A stretch of DNA of 64,000 nt, from positions 186,001 to 250,000 of the forward strand of contig NZ_JBAHWA010000001.1 of NCBI RefSeq assembly GCF_036697405.1, given 5' to 3'. Under the pieces are notes generated by a model, which saw only the letters and a program-made list of their open reading frames with translations, had not been told where the DNA came from and made no database searches. Made by a program: the position numbers and the translations under genes. This DNA comes from Lysobacter sp036697405 (GTDB lineage Bacteria; Pseudomonadota; Gammaproteobacteria; Xanthomonadales; Xanthomonadaceae). Of this stretch, positions 11,165 to 20,367 are shown in pieces; positions within the stretch are counted from its first letter, which is position 1, and every line of letters starts with the position of its first letter.

Positions 11165-12661
11165 ATGGACGAAGACGACATCGGCTCCGCAGGCGGCCCA
11201 CGCGACGGCGCGCACGACGGCGCGCACCGGAGCTGCGCCGACCCCAGCCGGCGCCAAGCCCTGCAAGCCTTGGCCGCTTGTGTCGCATTGGGGGCGTCCG
11301 GCTGCGCCCGCGAATCGCCGGATCGCGACGAACGCTGGCTGCACGACATCAGCGGCATCGACGAGACCCGGGTAGGCCGCGTGCTCAAGCCGGCCTCGGT
11401 CGGCGCGGTCGTGGCCGCGTTGCAGCGCCACCCCGGCGCGGTCTCGATCGGCGGCGCGCGTTGCAGCATGGGCGGCCAGACCGTCGCGGACGGATCGCTG
11501 CACCTGGACATGCGCGGCTTGAACCGCCTGGTGGCGCTGGACCCGGTGCGCCGCCGCGTGCGCGTGCAGACCGGCATGCGCTGGCGCGACCTGCAGGAGC
11601 TGATCGATCCGCACGATCTGGCGGTTTCGATCATGCAAAGCTACAGCAGCTTCAGCATCGGCGGCTCGATCTCGGTCAATTGCCACGGCCGTTACGTCGG
11701 CAGGGGCAGCCTGATCCACAGTCTGCGTGCGCTGCAGTTGGTCGACGGCGACGGTCAGGTACGCGAACTCAGCCGCGAGCGCGATCCGCAGCTGTTCCGT
11801 GCCGCGGTCGGCGGCTACGGCGGTCTGGGCGTGATCACCGAGGCCGAGTTCGATCTGAGCGCCAATCGGCGCATCGCGCGACGCGCCGAGCGGGTGGGCC
11901 TGGACGAATACCCGGCCTGGTTCGCCGAGCGCGTGCTCGCCGATCCGGCCAGCGTGCTGCACAACGCCGATCTGCTGCCGCCCAGCTTCGACGCGCCGGT
12001 CGCGGTGACCTGGAGCCGCTGCGAGGAACCGCTGACCGTCGGCGAGCGGCTGATCGCGCGCGACGGCGATTACCGCCGCGATCGCAAACTGATCTGGAGC
12101 GTCTCCGAGCTGCCCGGCGGCCCTTGGCTGCGCGAGCAGTATTCGGTCGAACGGATGCTGCGCGAACGCGAGGTCGTCTGGCGCAATCGCGAGGCCAGTC
12201 TGGACATCGCGTCGCTGGAGCCGAGCACGCGCCGTTACTCGACCTATCTGCTGCAGGAGTACTTCGTGCCGGTGCCGGCCTTCGCCAGCTTCGCGCGGGC
12301 GATGAGACGGATACTGCGCGACTTCGAGGCGCACGCGCTGAACGTGTCGATCCGGCACGCTCCGGCGGACCGGCAATCGCTGCTGAGCTGGTCGCCGACC
12401 GAGGTGTTTTCGTTTGTGCTCTACCACAAGCAACGCGGCGGCGGGCGCGCCGACGAGGTCGCGGGGCAGTGGACGCGGCGGTTGATCGACCTGGCCCTGG
12501 ATCACGGCGGGCGCCACTACCTGCCGTACCGCTTGCATGCGACGCGCGAGCAGTTCCTGCGCGCCTATCCGGCCGCGCCGGCGTTCGCGGCGCTCAAGCG
12601 CGGCATCGATCCGCGCGGGCGCTTCCGCAACCGGCTGTGGGACAAATACTTGCCGGAGTGA
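11165..12661 (+). CDS. FAD-binding oxidoreductase (PCMH/VAO type), predicted Tat lipoprotein
   Basis: The product is 498 aa. The N-terminus contains SRRQALQALAACVALGASGC, which reads as a twin-arginine motif (Arg29-Arg30), a hydrophobic stretch and a lipobox Cys47, so the mature enzyme is probably exported folded and lipid-anchored. The FAD_binding_4 domain is evident in SIGGARCSMGGQ (about 94-105), SFSIGGSISVNCHGR and GGYGGLGVITEAEFDL. The C-terminal half resembles sugar-lactone or alditol oxidase-type substrate domains, ending in GRFRNRLWDKYL. The residue often used for 8-alpha-histidyl FAD linkage appears to be Cys100 here. The substrate is unknown. The ATG at 11165 is preceded by CCAGGA; the frame stays open upstream, so the start is not certain. 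Confidence 0.75.
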   Translation: MDEDDIGSAGGPRDGAHDGAHRSCADPSRRQALQALAACVALGASGCARESPDRDERWLHDISGIDETRVGRVLKPASVGAVVAALQRHPGAVSIGGARCSMGGQTVADGSLHLDMRGLNRLVALDPVRRRVRVQTGMRWRDLQELIDPHDLAVSIMQSYSSFSIGGSISVNCHGRYVGRGSLIHSLRALQLVDGDGQVRELSRERDPQLFRAAVGGYGGLGVITEAEFDLSANRRIARRAERVGLDEYPAWFAERVLADPASVLHNADLLPPSFDAPVAVTWSRCEEPLTVGERLIARDGDYRRDRKLIWSVSELPGGPWLREQYSVERMLREREVVWRNREASLDIASLEPSTRRYSTYLLQEYFVPVPAFASFARAMRRILRDFEAHALNVSIRHAPADRQSLLSWSPTEVFSFVLYHKQRGGGRADEVAGQWTRRLIDLALDHGGRHYLPYRLHATREQFLRAYPAAPAFAALKRGIDPRGRFRNRLWDKYLPE

Positions 12662-12715
12662 CCGCGGCTGCGGCGGGCCGCTTGGCGATTTGCGGCCAGA
12701 ACCGCCCGCCACAAA

Positions 12716-12739
12716 AAACCCCGGCCGTAGCCGGGGTTT
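12716..12739. terminator. Bidirectional terminator between FAD oxidase and metzincin genes
   Basis: AAACCCCGGC and its complement form a perfect 10-bp stem around CGTA, preceded by AAA on the left and followed by TTTC. It serves converging genes, as the near-identical stem at 7990-8016 does. Confidence 0.75.
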
Positions 12740-12784
12740 CGAGGCGGATCGCGGGCCGGTGCGCGAACGCCCGGCCGCGGCGCA

Positions 12785-14701
12785 TCAGAAGGTGATGCTC
12801 CAGGTGTCGATGTAGCCCACGTCCTGGCCGGCACGGTCGGCCGCACGCAGCTTCCAGGTGCCGTTGAGCGGCTCGCTCGACAGGTTCTTGGTGAAGGTGC
12901 CGCTGACGTTGTCGCCGCTGGTGCCGGTGCGGTTGTGGATGTTGTAGACCGAGCCGTCCGGGGCGACCAGGTCCACGATCAGGTCGCCCTTGTAGGGATG
13001 GACGATGTTGACCGAGATCGAGGCGTTGGTCGGGGCGTTGCCGGTGCGGCCGGACACCGCGATCGAGCTGCTCACGCCGGTGGCGTTGTTGTCGGGAATG
13101 CTGACGTCGGTGCCGTTGGTGTAGGTCTGCACGCCGCTGCTGCCGACCGTGACCGAGGCGGTCTTGCTGTGGGTGGCGCCGTCGTCGTCGGTGACGGTCA
13201 GGGTGACGGTGTAGGTGCCGGCCGTCGCATAGGTCTTGCTGGGGTTGGTGGCGGTGGAGCTGGTGCCGTCGCCGAAGTTCCAGCTGCGCGAGACGATGCT
13301 GCCGTCGCTGTCGGTCGACGAGTCGGTGAACGTCGCCGTCAGGCCGCTGGCCGAGGAACTGAAGTTGGCCACCGGCGCGACGTTGGCGCCCGGGTCGGCG
13401 CGGAACGCCGCCATCGCCGCCTTGGTCTGCACCAGCACGCGCTGGTTGTGGCTGAGATTGGTGGTGCCCATCGCCACGCCGTTATAGGTGACGTCCGGAT
13501 TCGACCAGTAGTTCAGGCGGGTGCAGGCGGTGCCGCTGCACTGGTAGGCCATGATCGTGCGCCAGCGCGCGCCCGAGGCGGGCGCGTACTGGTAGCCGTG
13601 ACCGTAGGCGTAGGGCGTGCTGGTCGGGTCGTTGGTCGGGTCGTGGCGCGCCGACAGCAGGTGGCCGATCTCGTGGGCGAAGCTGTAGTAGCCGGTCGCG
13701 CAATCCCAGTACACGGTGGCGAAGGCGCTGGCGGCGTTGGAGCCGATCGAGCTGGCGCGGCCGCAATTGCTGCTGTCGTCGATGACCAGCACGTTGACGT
13801 CGGCGGCGTTGGCGTCGCGGCTGGCGTGGACGTCGTCCATGTAGCCGTCGCTGGTGCCGGCGAAGCGCTGCACGTCGGTGGCGTGACCGTCGCCGACCGA
13901 GCTGTACTGCACCGTGCGGTAGTTGGCCAGGACCATGTTGATGCCGACGTTGGAGTTGATGTAGCCCTGGTTGCTCTCGGCCACGGCCAGTTCGATCAGC
14001 GCTTCCATATCGCCGCCGTAAGCGGTGACGGCCTGGTTGGTGGCGACCACCTGGACGCGGATGGTGGCGGTGGCGCCGGGGTCGATCGCGGCCGCGCCGA
14101 CCAGGCCGCCGCTGCTGCGGCTGGCCTGTGCGGCGGCGGCGCGCATGTCGATCTGCGGCAGGCCGGCTTCGTTGTAGTCGGCTGCGTGGTCCGGCGGCAG
14201 GCGGCTTTCGTCGACCTCGATCACCGCGTTGCTGCCGTCGGGCAGGGACTGGATGCGGTAGAGCGTGCCGTCGACGCGCACATTGCCGGTGATGCGGTTG
14301 CCGTGGCGGACCAGGGCCACCGAGTTGCGTTCGTCGACGCGCACTTCGCGCGTGCCGCGCAGGGCGGAGGCGCCGCGCGAATCGCGCAGGCGGCCCAGCC
14401 AGACGGTGTTGCCGCGCTCGGTCTGATGGGCGTTGTCGAGCACGGCGTTGACCAGGCGCGAGCCCAGGCGCAGTTCGATCTCGCGGTTCTGCGCGCTGAC
14501 CACCGAGGCATCGGCGCGCTCGATGCGCAGGCTGCGGGTGGGGGCGGCTTGCGACAGCTGATGCGCGGTGGCGAGCGCGGCGCGTTGCGGTGCCGGCGCT
14601 TGTCCGACGAACAGCGGCTTGGCCGCGAACGCCGGTGCGCTGGCGATGGAAAGAAGCAGTGCGGCCTGGGCCAGGCGCGCTGCGGGCTTACGGGTGGTCA
14701 T
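12785..14701 (-). CDS. Secreted metzincin (reprolysin-like) metalloprotease with PKD and P-domain
   Basis: The product is 638 aa. The ATG at 14701 is preceded by GAGAGAGA and followed by a Sec signal peptide ending APAFA. After an N-terminal propeptide-like region comes a metzincin catalytic domain: zinc motif HEIGHLLSARHD (His343, Glu344, His347, His353) with a likely Met-turn in TIMAYQC. The Gly usual at the third-helix turn of the HExxHxxGxxH motif is Ser here. A PKD domain and a C-terminal P-domain follow. The catalytic domain is unrelated to that of the M4 protease at 8065-10221, but about 65 of 78 PKD residues are identical by eye. It is probably an exported degradative protease. Confidence 0.88.
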   Translation of the reverse strand: MTTRKPAARLAQAALLLSIASAPAFAAKPLFVGQAPAPQRAALATAHQLSQAAPTRSLRIERADASVVSAQNREIELRLGSRLVNAVLDNAHQTERGNTVWLGRLRDSRGASALRGTREVRVDERNSVALVRHGNRITGNVRVDGTLYRIQSLPDGSNAVIEVDESRLPPDHAADYNEAGLPQIDMRAAAAQASRSSGGLVGAAAIDPGATATIRVQVVATNQAVTAYGGDMEALIELAVAESNQGYINSNVGINMVLANYRTVQYSSVGDGHATDVQRFAGTSDGYMDDVHASRDANAADVNVLVIDDSSNCGRASSIGSNAASAFATVYWDCATGYYSFAHEIGHLLSARHDPTNDPTSTPYAYGHGYQYAPASGARWRTIMAYQCSGTACTRLNYWSNPDVTYNGVAMGTTNLSHNQRVLVQTKAAMAAFRADPGANVAPVANFSSSASGLTATFTDSSTDSDGSIVSRSWNFGDGTSSTATNPSKTYATAGTYTVTLTVTDDDGATHSKTASVTVGSSGVQTYTNGTDVSIPDNNATGVSSSIAVSGRTGNAPTNASISVNIVHPYKGDLIVDLVAPDGSVYNIHNRTGTSGDNVSGTFTKNLSSEPLNGTWKLRAADRAGQDVGYIDTWSITF

Positions 14702-15107
14702 CGGGTTCTCTCTCCCTGGTCGGCCGCTGGAGCGGCCGTGTCGATGGCGATCCCTGGCGCGGCGTGCGGGCTGCCGGTGCGCAGGTTCATGGCGAACGGT
14801 GTGGATCCGTTCTTTTTCCAACCTAGCCAAGGAGCTGCCTGGGGTGAGTGGGGGAAACCGGCTGCGGCGGCACCCGCAGTGTGATTGGGGTCATGCATTG
14901 GCACTTGGGTTGCGCCAGCTGCGTTGGTCGCTCAGCGATTTGAAACAATGTTTCAGGCTTGCAAACGACGGCGATGGCGGGCGCTCGATCCGGTCGCCGC
15001 CGGCATTCGGCAACGCCAGCCAAACGATCGCGATGCGCGGCCTGCAAATCGTCCTCATGGCGAGCTTCGGCGCGCTCTATACTCGTCGCAACCCTAGGGG
15101 AGACGAC
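14702..15107. other. Divergent promoter region, metzincin / alpha-2-macroglobulin
   Basis: The 406 bp between the minus-strand protease and the plus-strand alpha-2-macroglobulin hold no gene I can support. It contains the perfect inverted repeat at 14941-14955 and a TATACT hexamer at 15078-15083 that could be a -10 element for the plus-strand gene, though without a good -35. Confidence 0.45.
14941..14955. promoter_or_regulatory. Perfect inverted repeat TGAAAC-AAT-GTTTCA
   Basis: A 6-bp inverted repeat with a 3-nt spacer lies in the divergent intergenic region, 153 bp before the alpha-2-macroglobulin start. It has the form of an operator, but no regulator can be named. Confidence 0.3.
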
Positions 15108-18100
15108 ATGGATAGCGTGGTGGGTGGTGTTGCATTTCAGTTCCGGCGCGTCGCGCGCACGGCCGCGGCTTTGGCCCTGGCGCTGCTGCTGGTCGGCGGT
15201 CCCGCCGCCTGCAAGCGCGACACCACCGGGCAGCTGCCCGAGGTCAGCGGCGAGGCGATCAAGGCCAAGCGCGAAACGGTGACCGGTTTCGGCCTGGTCG
15301 CGGCTTATCCCGATCAGAAAGCCGACGAACAACTCTCGATCGCCCTGGAATTCAGCCAGCCGCTGGTCGGCAGCCAGGCCTTCGACGAGCTGATCGCGGT
15401 CGCCGACAAGAACGGCGCCGTGGTCAAGGGCAGCTGGGTGCTGGACGAGGGCGGCAAGGTCCTGCGCTTCCCGCACGTGGAGGCCAGCAAGGATTACGTG
15501 GTCACGATCAAGGGCGGGCTCACCGCCGCCGACGGCGACCGCATCGGCAAGGCCGTGACCCGCAACGTCTATACCGGCCCGCTGGACCCGGTGGTCGGCT
15601 TCGCCTCGCAGGGCAGCGTGCTGCCGGCGCGCGAGAGCCGCGGCCTGCCGGTGGTGTCGATCAACGTCGCCGAAGTCGACGTCGAGTTCATGCGCATCAA
15701 GGACAAGGAACTGCCCAAGTTCTTCGCCGAGTACCAGCGCGGCGGCCGCCGCGGCAGCTGGGAACTGGAGCGCGACTGGGACGACAAGACGCCGCTGTCC
15801 AAGCTGGCCGAGCCGGTCTACGTCAATCGCTTCGTGCTCGGCGGCAAGCCCAACGAGCGCGTGCTGACCTATCTGCCGCTGCAGGACATCGAGGAACTGC
15901 AGAAGCCCGGCCTGTACTTCGCGGTGATGAAGCGCGCCGGTCAGTTCAAGGACGAGTTCGAGACCGCCTTCTTCACCGTCAGCGACCTCGGCCTGCACGC
16001 GCGCGCCTACAAGGACAAGCTGTTCGTGCACACCGCCTCGCTGGAGAACGGCGAGGCGGTCGGCGGCGTGGAGCTCAAGGTGCTGGACGCCAACGGCGAG
16101 CCGGTGCTGAAGGGCGAGACCGACCGCAATGGCAACGTGATGCTGGCCTACAAGCTCGACGCCGGGCAGGTGCTGGTGGCCCAGCACGGCAGCGACGTGT
16201 CGATGCTGCCGTTCAACCAGCCGGCGCTGGACCTGTCCGAGTTCGCGGTGTCCGGCCGCGAGCAGGCCTGGTTCGACGTGTTCGCCTGGTCCGGTCGCGA
16301 CCTGTACCGCCCCGGCGAGACCGTGCGCCTGTCGGCGCTGCTGCGCGACCAGGACGGCAAGCCGGTCGCGCTCAAGGGCAAGGCCCTGCAGCCGGTGTTC
16401 CTGCGCTACGTCCAGCCCGACGGCAAGACCTTCCTGGAAACGCGGCTGCAGCCCGACACCCAGGGCTATGTGCGCCACGCCCAGGTGATTCCGGCCGACG
16501 CCGCCACCGGCCGCTGGCGGGTCGAGTTCCGCACCGATCCGGCCAGCAAGGAAGCGGTGCAGGGCATGACCCTGCGCATCGAGGAATTCCTGCCCGAACG
16601 CCTCAAGCTCGATCTGAACGCCCAGCCCACGCTCAAGCCCGGCGAGCCGATCAAGCTGGCCGTCGACGGCGCCTATCTGTACGGCGCGCCGGCGGCCGGC
16701 AACCGCTTCACCGCCAAGCTCGCGGTGATGGTGGAGCAGCATCCGCTGGAGCAGCTGCCCGGTTACTTCTTCGGCGACCCGACCCTGACCCTGCCCAAGG
16801 AGGTCAAGGACGTGGTCGACACCACGCTGGACGCCCAGGGCAAGCTGCAGCAGAACGTGGCGCTGCCCAGCGAGGCCAAGCCGGTCAGTCCGATCGCCGC
16901 CATCCTCACCGGCAGCGTCTACGAAAGCGGCGGCCGCAGCGTCAACCGCAGCCTCAAGCGCGTGTTGTGGCCGGCCGACGCGCTGGTCGGCGTGCGTCCG
17001 CTGTTCGACGACAAGGAAGGCACCGATTCCAACGGCAACGCCGGCTTCGAGCTGACCCGCGTCGGCGCCGACGGCAAGCCGCGTCCGGCGCGCGGGCTGC
17101 GCGTGACCCTGGTGCGCGAACACCGCGACTACCATTGGAACTACGACGCCGACAGCGGCTGGGACTACGACTTCAACCGCCGCTACGAAGACGTGCAGAC
17201 CCGCAACGTCGACCTCGGCGCCTCGCCGCTGCGCCTGGACTTCCCGGTGGAGTGGGGCGAGTACCGCCTCGACGTCTACGACCCGGCCACCCAGCTGACC
17301 TCGCGTTATCCGTTCAAGGCCGGCTGGAGCTGGGACGACCAGAACCGCGGCCTCGACGCGCGTCCCGACAAGGTCAAGATCGCGCTGGACAAGACCGCCT
17401 ACAAGGCCGGCGACACGCTCAAGGTCACCCTGACCCCGCCGCACGCGGGCAAGGGCCTGTTGATGGTCGAGAGCGACCGCATGCTGTACGTGCAGGCGAT
17501 CGAGGTGAAGGCCGGCAGCAGCTTCGAGATTCCGGTCACCAACGACTGGGACCGCCACGACGTCTACGTCACCGCGCTGGTGTTCCGCGGCGGCAGCGCG
17601 CCCAGCAAGATCACTCCCGCGCGCGCGGTCGGCATCGCCCACGTGCCGATGGACCGGCGCGAGCGCACGGTCGCGGTCGGGCTCAACGTACCCAAGCTGA
17701 TGCGGCCCGAGCAGGACCTGCCGGTCACCGTGAGCGCGCCGCAGCTGGCCGGGCAGGAAGCCTACGTGACCGTGTCCGCGGTCGACGTCGGCATCCTCAA
17801 CATCACCCGTTTCCCGGTGCCCGACGCGGCCGCGCATTTCTTCGCCCAGCGGCGCTTGGGCGTGGACGCCTACGACGTCTACGGACGCGTGATCGAGAGT
17901 TTCGAGGGCGGCACCGCCAAGATCCGCTTCGGCGGCGACGCCGCGCTGGAGGCCTTGCCGCAGGCGCGGCGTCCGACCGCCAAGGTGCAGACGGTGGACC
18001 TGTTCGCCGGGCCGGTGCGCCTGGACGCCAAGGGCAACGCCTTGATCAAGCTGGCGGTGCCGGACTTCAACGGCACCCTGCGGGTGTCGGCGCTGGTGTA

Positions 18101-20066
18101 CTCCGGCGGCAGGTACGGCAAGCGCGATCGCGAAACCATCGTGCGCGCACCGGTGCTGGCCGAAGCCAGCACGCCGCGCGTGCTGGCGCCGGGCGACCGC
18201 AGCAACGTCACCCTCGACGTGCAGAACTTCACCGGCAAGCCCGGCGAGTTCGAGGTCAAGGTAGAAGGCATCGGCCCGCTGTCGCTGAGCGACGGCAATC
18301 GCAAGGCCAGCCTGGGCGTGGAAGCCAAGACCACCTACACCTTCCCGATCGTCGCCCGCGAGGGCTACACGGTCGCGCAGGTGCGCGTGCGGGTGGAGGG
18401 CAACGGCTACAAGGTCGACCGGCGTTACGAGGTGCCGGTGCGTCCGGCCTGGCCGCAGGTGCTGCGTGCGCGCACCCAGGTGCTGGACGACAACGCCGGC
18501 GTGCGTCTGGGCGCGGATTTCGCCGAAGGCCTGATGCCCGGCTCGGTCAATGCGCGCATGACGGTCAGCGCACTGCCGCCGATTCCGTTCGCCAGCGCCT
18601 TGCAAGGCGCGCTGGAGTATCCCTACGGCTGCGCCGAGCAGACCACCAGCAAGGGCTATGCCGCGCTCGAACTGGACGAGGCGACGGCGAAGATGCTCGG
18701 GGTCAAGGGCCTGGACGCCAAGCAGCGGCGCGCGCGCATGGAAGGCGCGTTCGGCCGCCTGGCGGCGATGCAGATCGGCTCGGGCCACTACTCGATGTGG
18801 GGCGACGGCGACTACGTCAATCAGGCGATCACGCCCTACGTGGTCGAGTTCCTGCTCGACGCGCGCGACGCCGGCTTCGCGGTGCCCGAGACGATGCTGC
18901 AGAAGTCGCTGAAGGTGCTCAACGAGGACCTGCTGTCGGGCGGTGCCCAGTTCTTCGGCTACGACCGTCGCGAGCACCTCAAGTTCGCCTACCAGGCGCA
19001 TGCGGGCTATGTGTTGGCGCGGGTCAACCGCGCTCCGCTGGGCACCTTGCGCGCGCTCTACGACAACGAGCGCAAGAACAGCGTGACCGGTCTGCCCCTG
19101 GTGCACCTGGGCCTGGCGCTGTCGATGCAGGGCGACAAGGCGCGCGGCAAGAAGGCGATCGCCGAAGGCTTCGCCAAGGACTCCAAGGACCGTCCGGAGT
19201 ACCTGGGCGACTACGGCAGCCGCGTGCGCGACGACGCGCTGATGATCGCGCTGGTGCACGAACGCGGTTTCGCCACGCCGGCCTACGACGGCCGCGCGGT
19301 GCCGCTGGGTCTGGAACTGGACGTGCGCCGCAACCGCGGCTGGCTGTGGCTGAGCACGCAGGAGCAGGTCGCGCTGGCGCGCCTGGGCAAGGCCCTGATG
19401 GCCGACCAGGCCAAGACCGTGTCCGGCCAGTGGAAGGTCGGCGACGTCGCTTCCGACGCCGGCGCGGCCAAGATCGTCGGCCGTGTGTTCGACTACGACG
19501 CCTTGGCCGCGGGGGTGAGCTTCGCGCCGGTCGGGCAGCCGCCGTTGTACGCGAGCATGGAAGTCGCCGGCGTGCCGCGCCGCGCGCCGGATCCGGACAA
19601 CTCGGTGATCGAGGTCAAGCGCAAGTACTACACGACCAAGGGCGAGGAGTGGGAAGGCGGCAGCCTGGAGGAGGGCGAGGCCCTGATCGTGCAGGTCAGC
19701 ATCAAGGCCAGCCGCGCCATGCCCGACGCCTTGCTCACCGACCTGCTGCCGGCGGGCCTGGAGATCGAGAACTTCAACCTCGGCGACGCCAAGCAATGGG
19801 CCGGCGTGGTGGTGGACGGCATCGAGATCTCCGACCGCGACGACGCCGCCGAAGTGCGCCACGAGGAGTTCCGCGACGACCGCTACGTGGCCGCGCTCAA
19901 GCTCGACGTCGGCGATACCGCGCGGGTGTTCTACCTGGTGCGTGCGGTCACCCCGGGCACCTACACCGTGCCGCCGTCGCTGGTCGAGGACATGTACCGT
20001 CCCGATCTGCGCGGCGTCGGCAGGGCGGTGCCGGCGATGCTGACGGTGAGGCAGCCGGGCAAGTGA
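15108..20066 (+). CDS. Bacterial alpha-2-macroglobulin (YfhM-type) protease trap
   Basis: The product is 1652 aa, close to E. coli YfhM in size and layout. The N-terminus is a membrane-targeting segment (LALALLLVGGPAAC, Cys35), consistent with a periplasmic lipoprotein, although the lipobox is not canonical. Many MG-type beta domains follow. The thioester motif CAEQ is intact in YPYGCAEQTTS (Cys1175 and Gln1178), so it should form the reactive thioester that covalently traps attacking proteases. The alpha-alpha barrel of the TED domain follows, with SGHYSMWGDGDYVNQAITPYV. ATG 15108 is preceded by AGGGGAGA. The pbpC gene follows on the same strand, the classic yfhM-pbpC pairing seen in many bacteria. 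Confidence 0.93.
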   Translation: MDSVVGGVAFQFRRVARTAAALALALLLVGGPAACKRDTTGQLPEVSGEAIKAKRETVTGFGLVAAYPDQKADEQLSIALEFSQPLVGSQAFDELIAVADKNGAVVKGSWVLDEGGKVLRFPHVEASKDYVVTIKGGLTAADGDRIGKAVTRNVYTGPLDPVVGFASQGSVLPARESRGLPVVSINVAEVDVEFMRIKDKELPKFFAEYQRGGRRGSWELERDWDDKTPLSKLAEPVYVNRFVLGGKPNERVLTYLPLQDIEELQKPGLYFAVMKRAGQFKDEFETAFFTVSDLGLHARAYKDKLFVHTASLENGEAVGGVELKVLDANGEPVLKGETDRNGNVMLAYKLDAGQVLVAQHGSDVSMLPFNQPALDLSEFAVSGREQAWFDVFAWSGRDLYRPGETVRLSALLRDQDGKPVALKGKALQPVFLRYVQPDGKTFLETRLQPDTQGYVRHAQVIPADAATGRWRVEFRTDPASKEAVQGMTLRIEEFLPERLKLDLNAQPTLKPGEPIKLAVDGAYLYGAPAAGNRFTAKLAVMVEQHPLEQLPGYFFGDPTLTLPKEVKDVVDTTLDAQGKLQQNVALPSEAKPVSPIAAILTGSVYESGGRSVNRSLKRVLWPADALVGVRPLFDDKEGTDSNGNAGFELTRVGADGKPRPARGLRVTLVREHRDYHWNYDADSGWDYDFNRRYEDVQTRNVDLGASPLRLDFPVEWGEYRLDVYDPATQLTSRYPFKAGWSWDDQNRGLDARPDKVKIALDKTAYKAGDTLKVTLTPPHAGKGLLMVESDRMLYVQAIEVKAGSSFEIPVTNDWDRHDVYVTALVFRGGSAPSKITPARAVGIAHVPMDRRERTVAVGLNVPKLMRPEQDLPVTVSAPQLAGQEAYVTVSAVDVGILNITRFPVPDAAAHFFAQRRLGVDAYDVYGRVIESFEGGTAKIRFGGDAALEALPQARRPTAKVQTVDLFAGPVRLDAKGNALIKLAVPDFNGTLRVSALVYSGGRYGKRDRETIVRAPVLAEASTPRVLAPGDRSNVTLDVQNFTGKPGEFEVKVEGIGPLSLSDGNRKASLGVEAKTTYTFPIVAREGYTVAQVRVRVEGNGYKVDRRYEVPVRPAWPQVLRARTQVLDDNAGVRLGADFAEGLMPGSVNARMTVSALPPIPFASALQGALEYPYGCAEQTTSKGYAALELDEATAKMLGVKGLDAKQRRARMEGAFGRLAAMQIGSGHYSMWGDGDYVNQAITPYVVEFLLDARDAGFAVPETMLQKSLKVLNEDLLSGGAQFFGYDRREHLKFAYQAHAGYVLARVNRAPLGTLRALYDNERKNSVTGLPLVHLGLALSMQGDKARGKKAIAEGFAKDSKDRPEYLGDYGSRVRDDALMIALVHERGFATPAYDGRAVPLGLELDVRRNRGWLWLSTQEQVALARLGKALMADQAKTVSGQWKVGDVASDAGAAKIVGRVFDYDALAAGVSFAPVGQPPLYASMEVAGVPRRAPDPDNSVIEVKRKYYTTKGEEWEGGSLEEGEALIVQVSIKASRAMPDALLTDLLPAGLEIENFNLGDAKQWAGVVVDGIEISDRDDAAEVRHEEFRDDRYVAALKLDVGDTARVFYLVRAVTPGTYTVPPSLVEDMYRPDLRGVGRAVPAMLTVRQPGK

Positions 20067-20114
20067 GGTAGCGCCGCGGGCTCGGATGCCGGGCTCGCGG
20101 CGGCCCTCACCCAA

Positions 20115-20140
20115 CCCCTCTCCCGCAAGCGGGAGAGGGG
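20115..20140. repeat. REP-like palindrome, copy 1
   Basis: A perfect 12-bp inverted repeat (CCCCTCTCCCGC with its complement) has a 2-nt centre. CTCTCCCGCAAGCGGGAGAG-type elements are abundant in intergenic regions of Xanthomonadaceae and other proteobacteria. Confidence 0.8.
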
Positions 20141-20341
20141 CTAAGGCAGGCGAGGCGAGTGATGGCCCTCCCTCTCTCGCTTGTGGCGTCCGAAGGGCGT
20201 CCAAAGACGAGAAGGCGCGCAGGGCGGATAAGGGCAGCGAGCGCCGCGAGTTTCCATTCCCCAGTACTTCCAGTAGACGAAAGCCGGTACATCCAGTGAG
20301 CAGTACGGAACCTCCGGCGTCGGAGCGGCCCTCAGCCCAAG

Positions 20342-20366
20342 CTTCTCCCGCAAGCGGGAGAGGGGG
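20342..20366. repeat. REP-like palindrome, copy 2, supplying the pbpC ribosome site
   Basis: TCTCCCGC (20344-20351) pairs with GCGGGAGA (20354-20361), continuing into GGGGG. GGGAG at 20356-20360, in the right arm, sits 7 nt before the pbpC ATG and is its only Shine-Dalgarno-like sequence. Confidence 0.7.
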
Positions 20367-20367
20367 C

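Larger units (their letters stand above)
20067..20367. other. Intergenic region with REP-like hairpins
   Basis: The 301 bp between the alpha-2-macroglobulin gene and pbpC contain two copies of a REP-like hairpin (listed separately) and otherwise non-coding sequence. The pbpC frame is open back to 20086, but the protein encoded there does not resemble a PBP, and the ribosome site supports the start at 20368. Confidence 0.55.
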
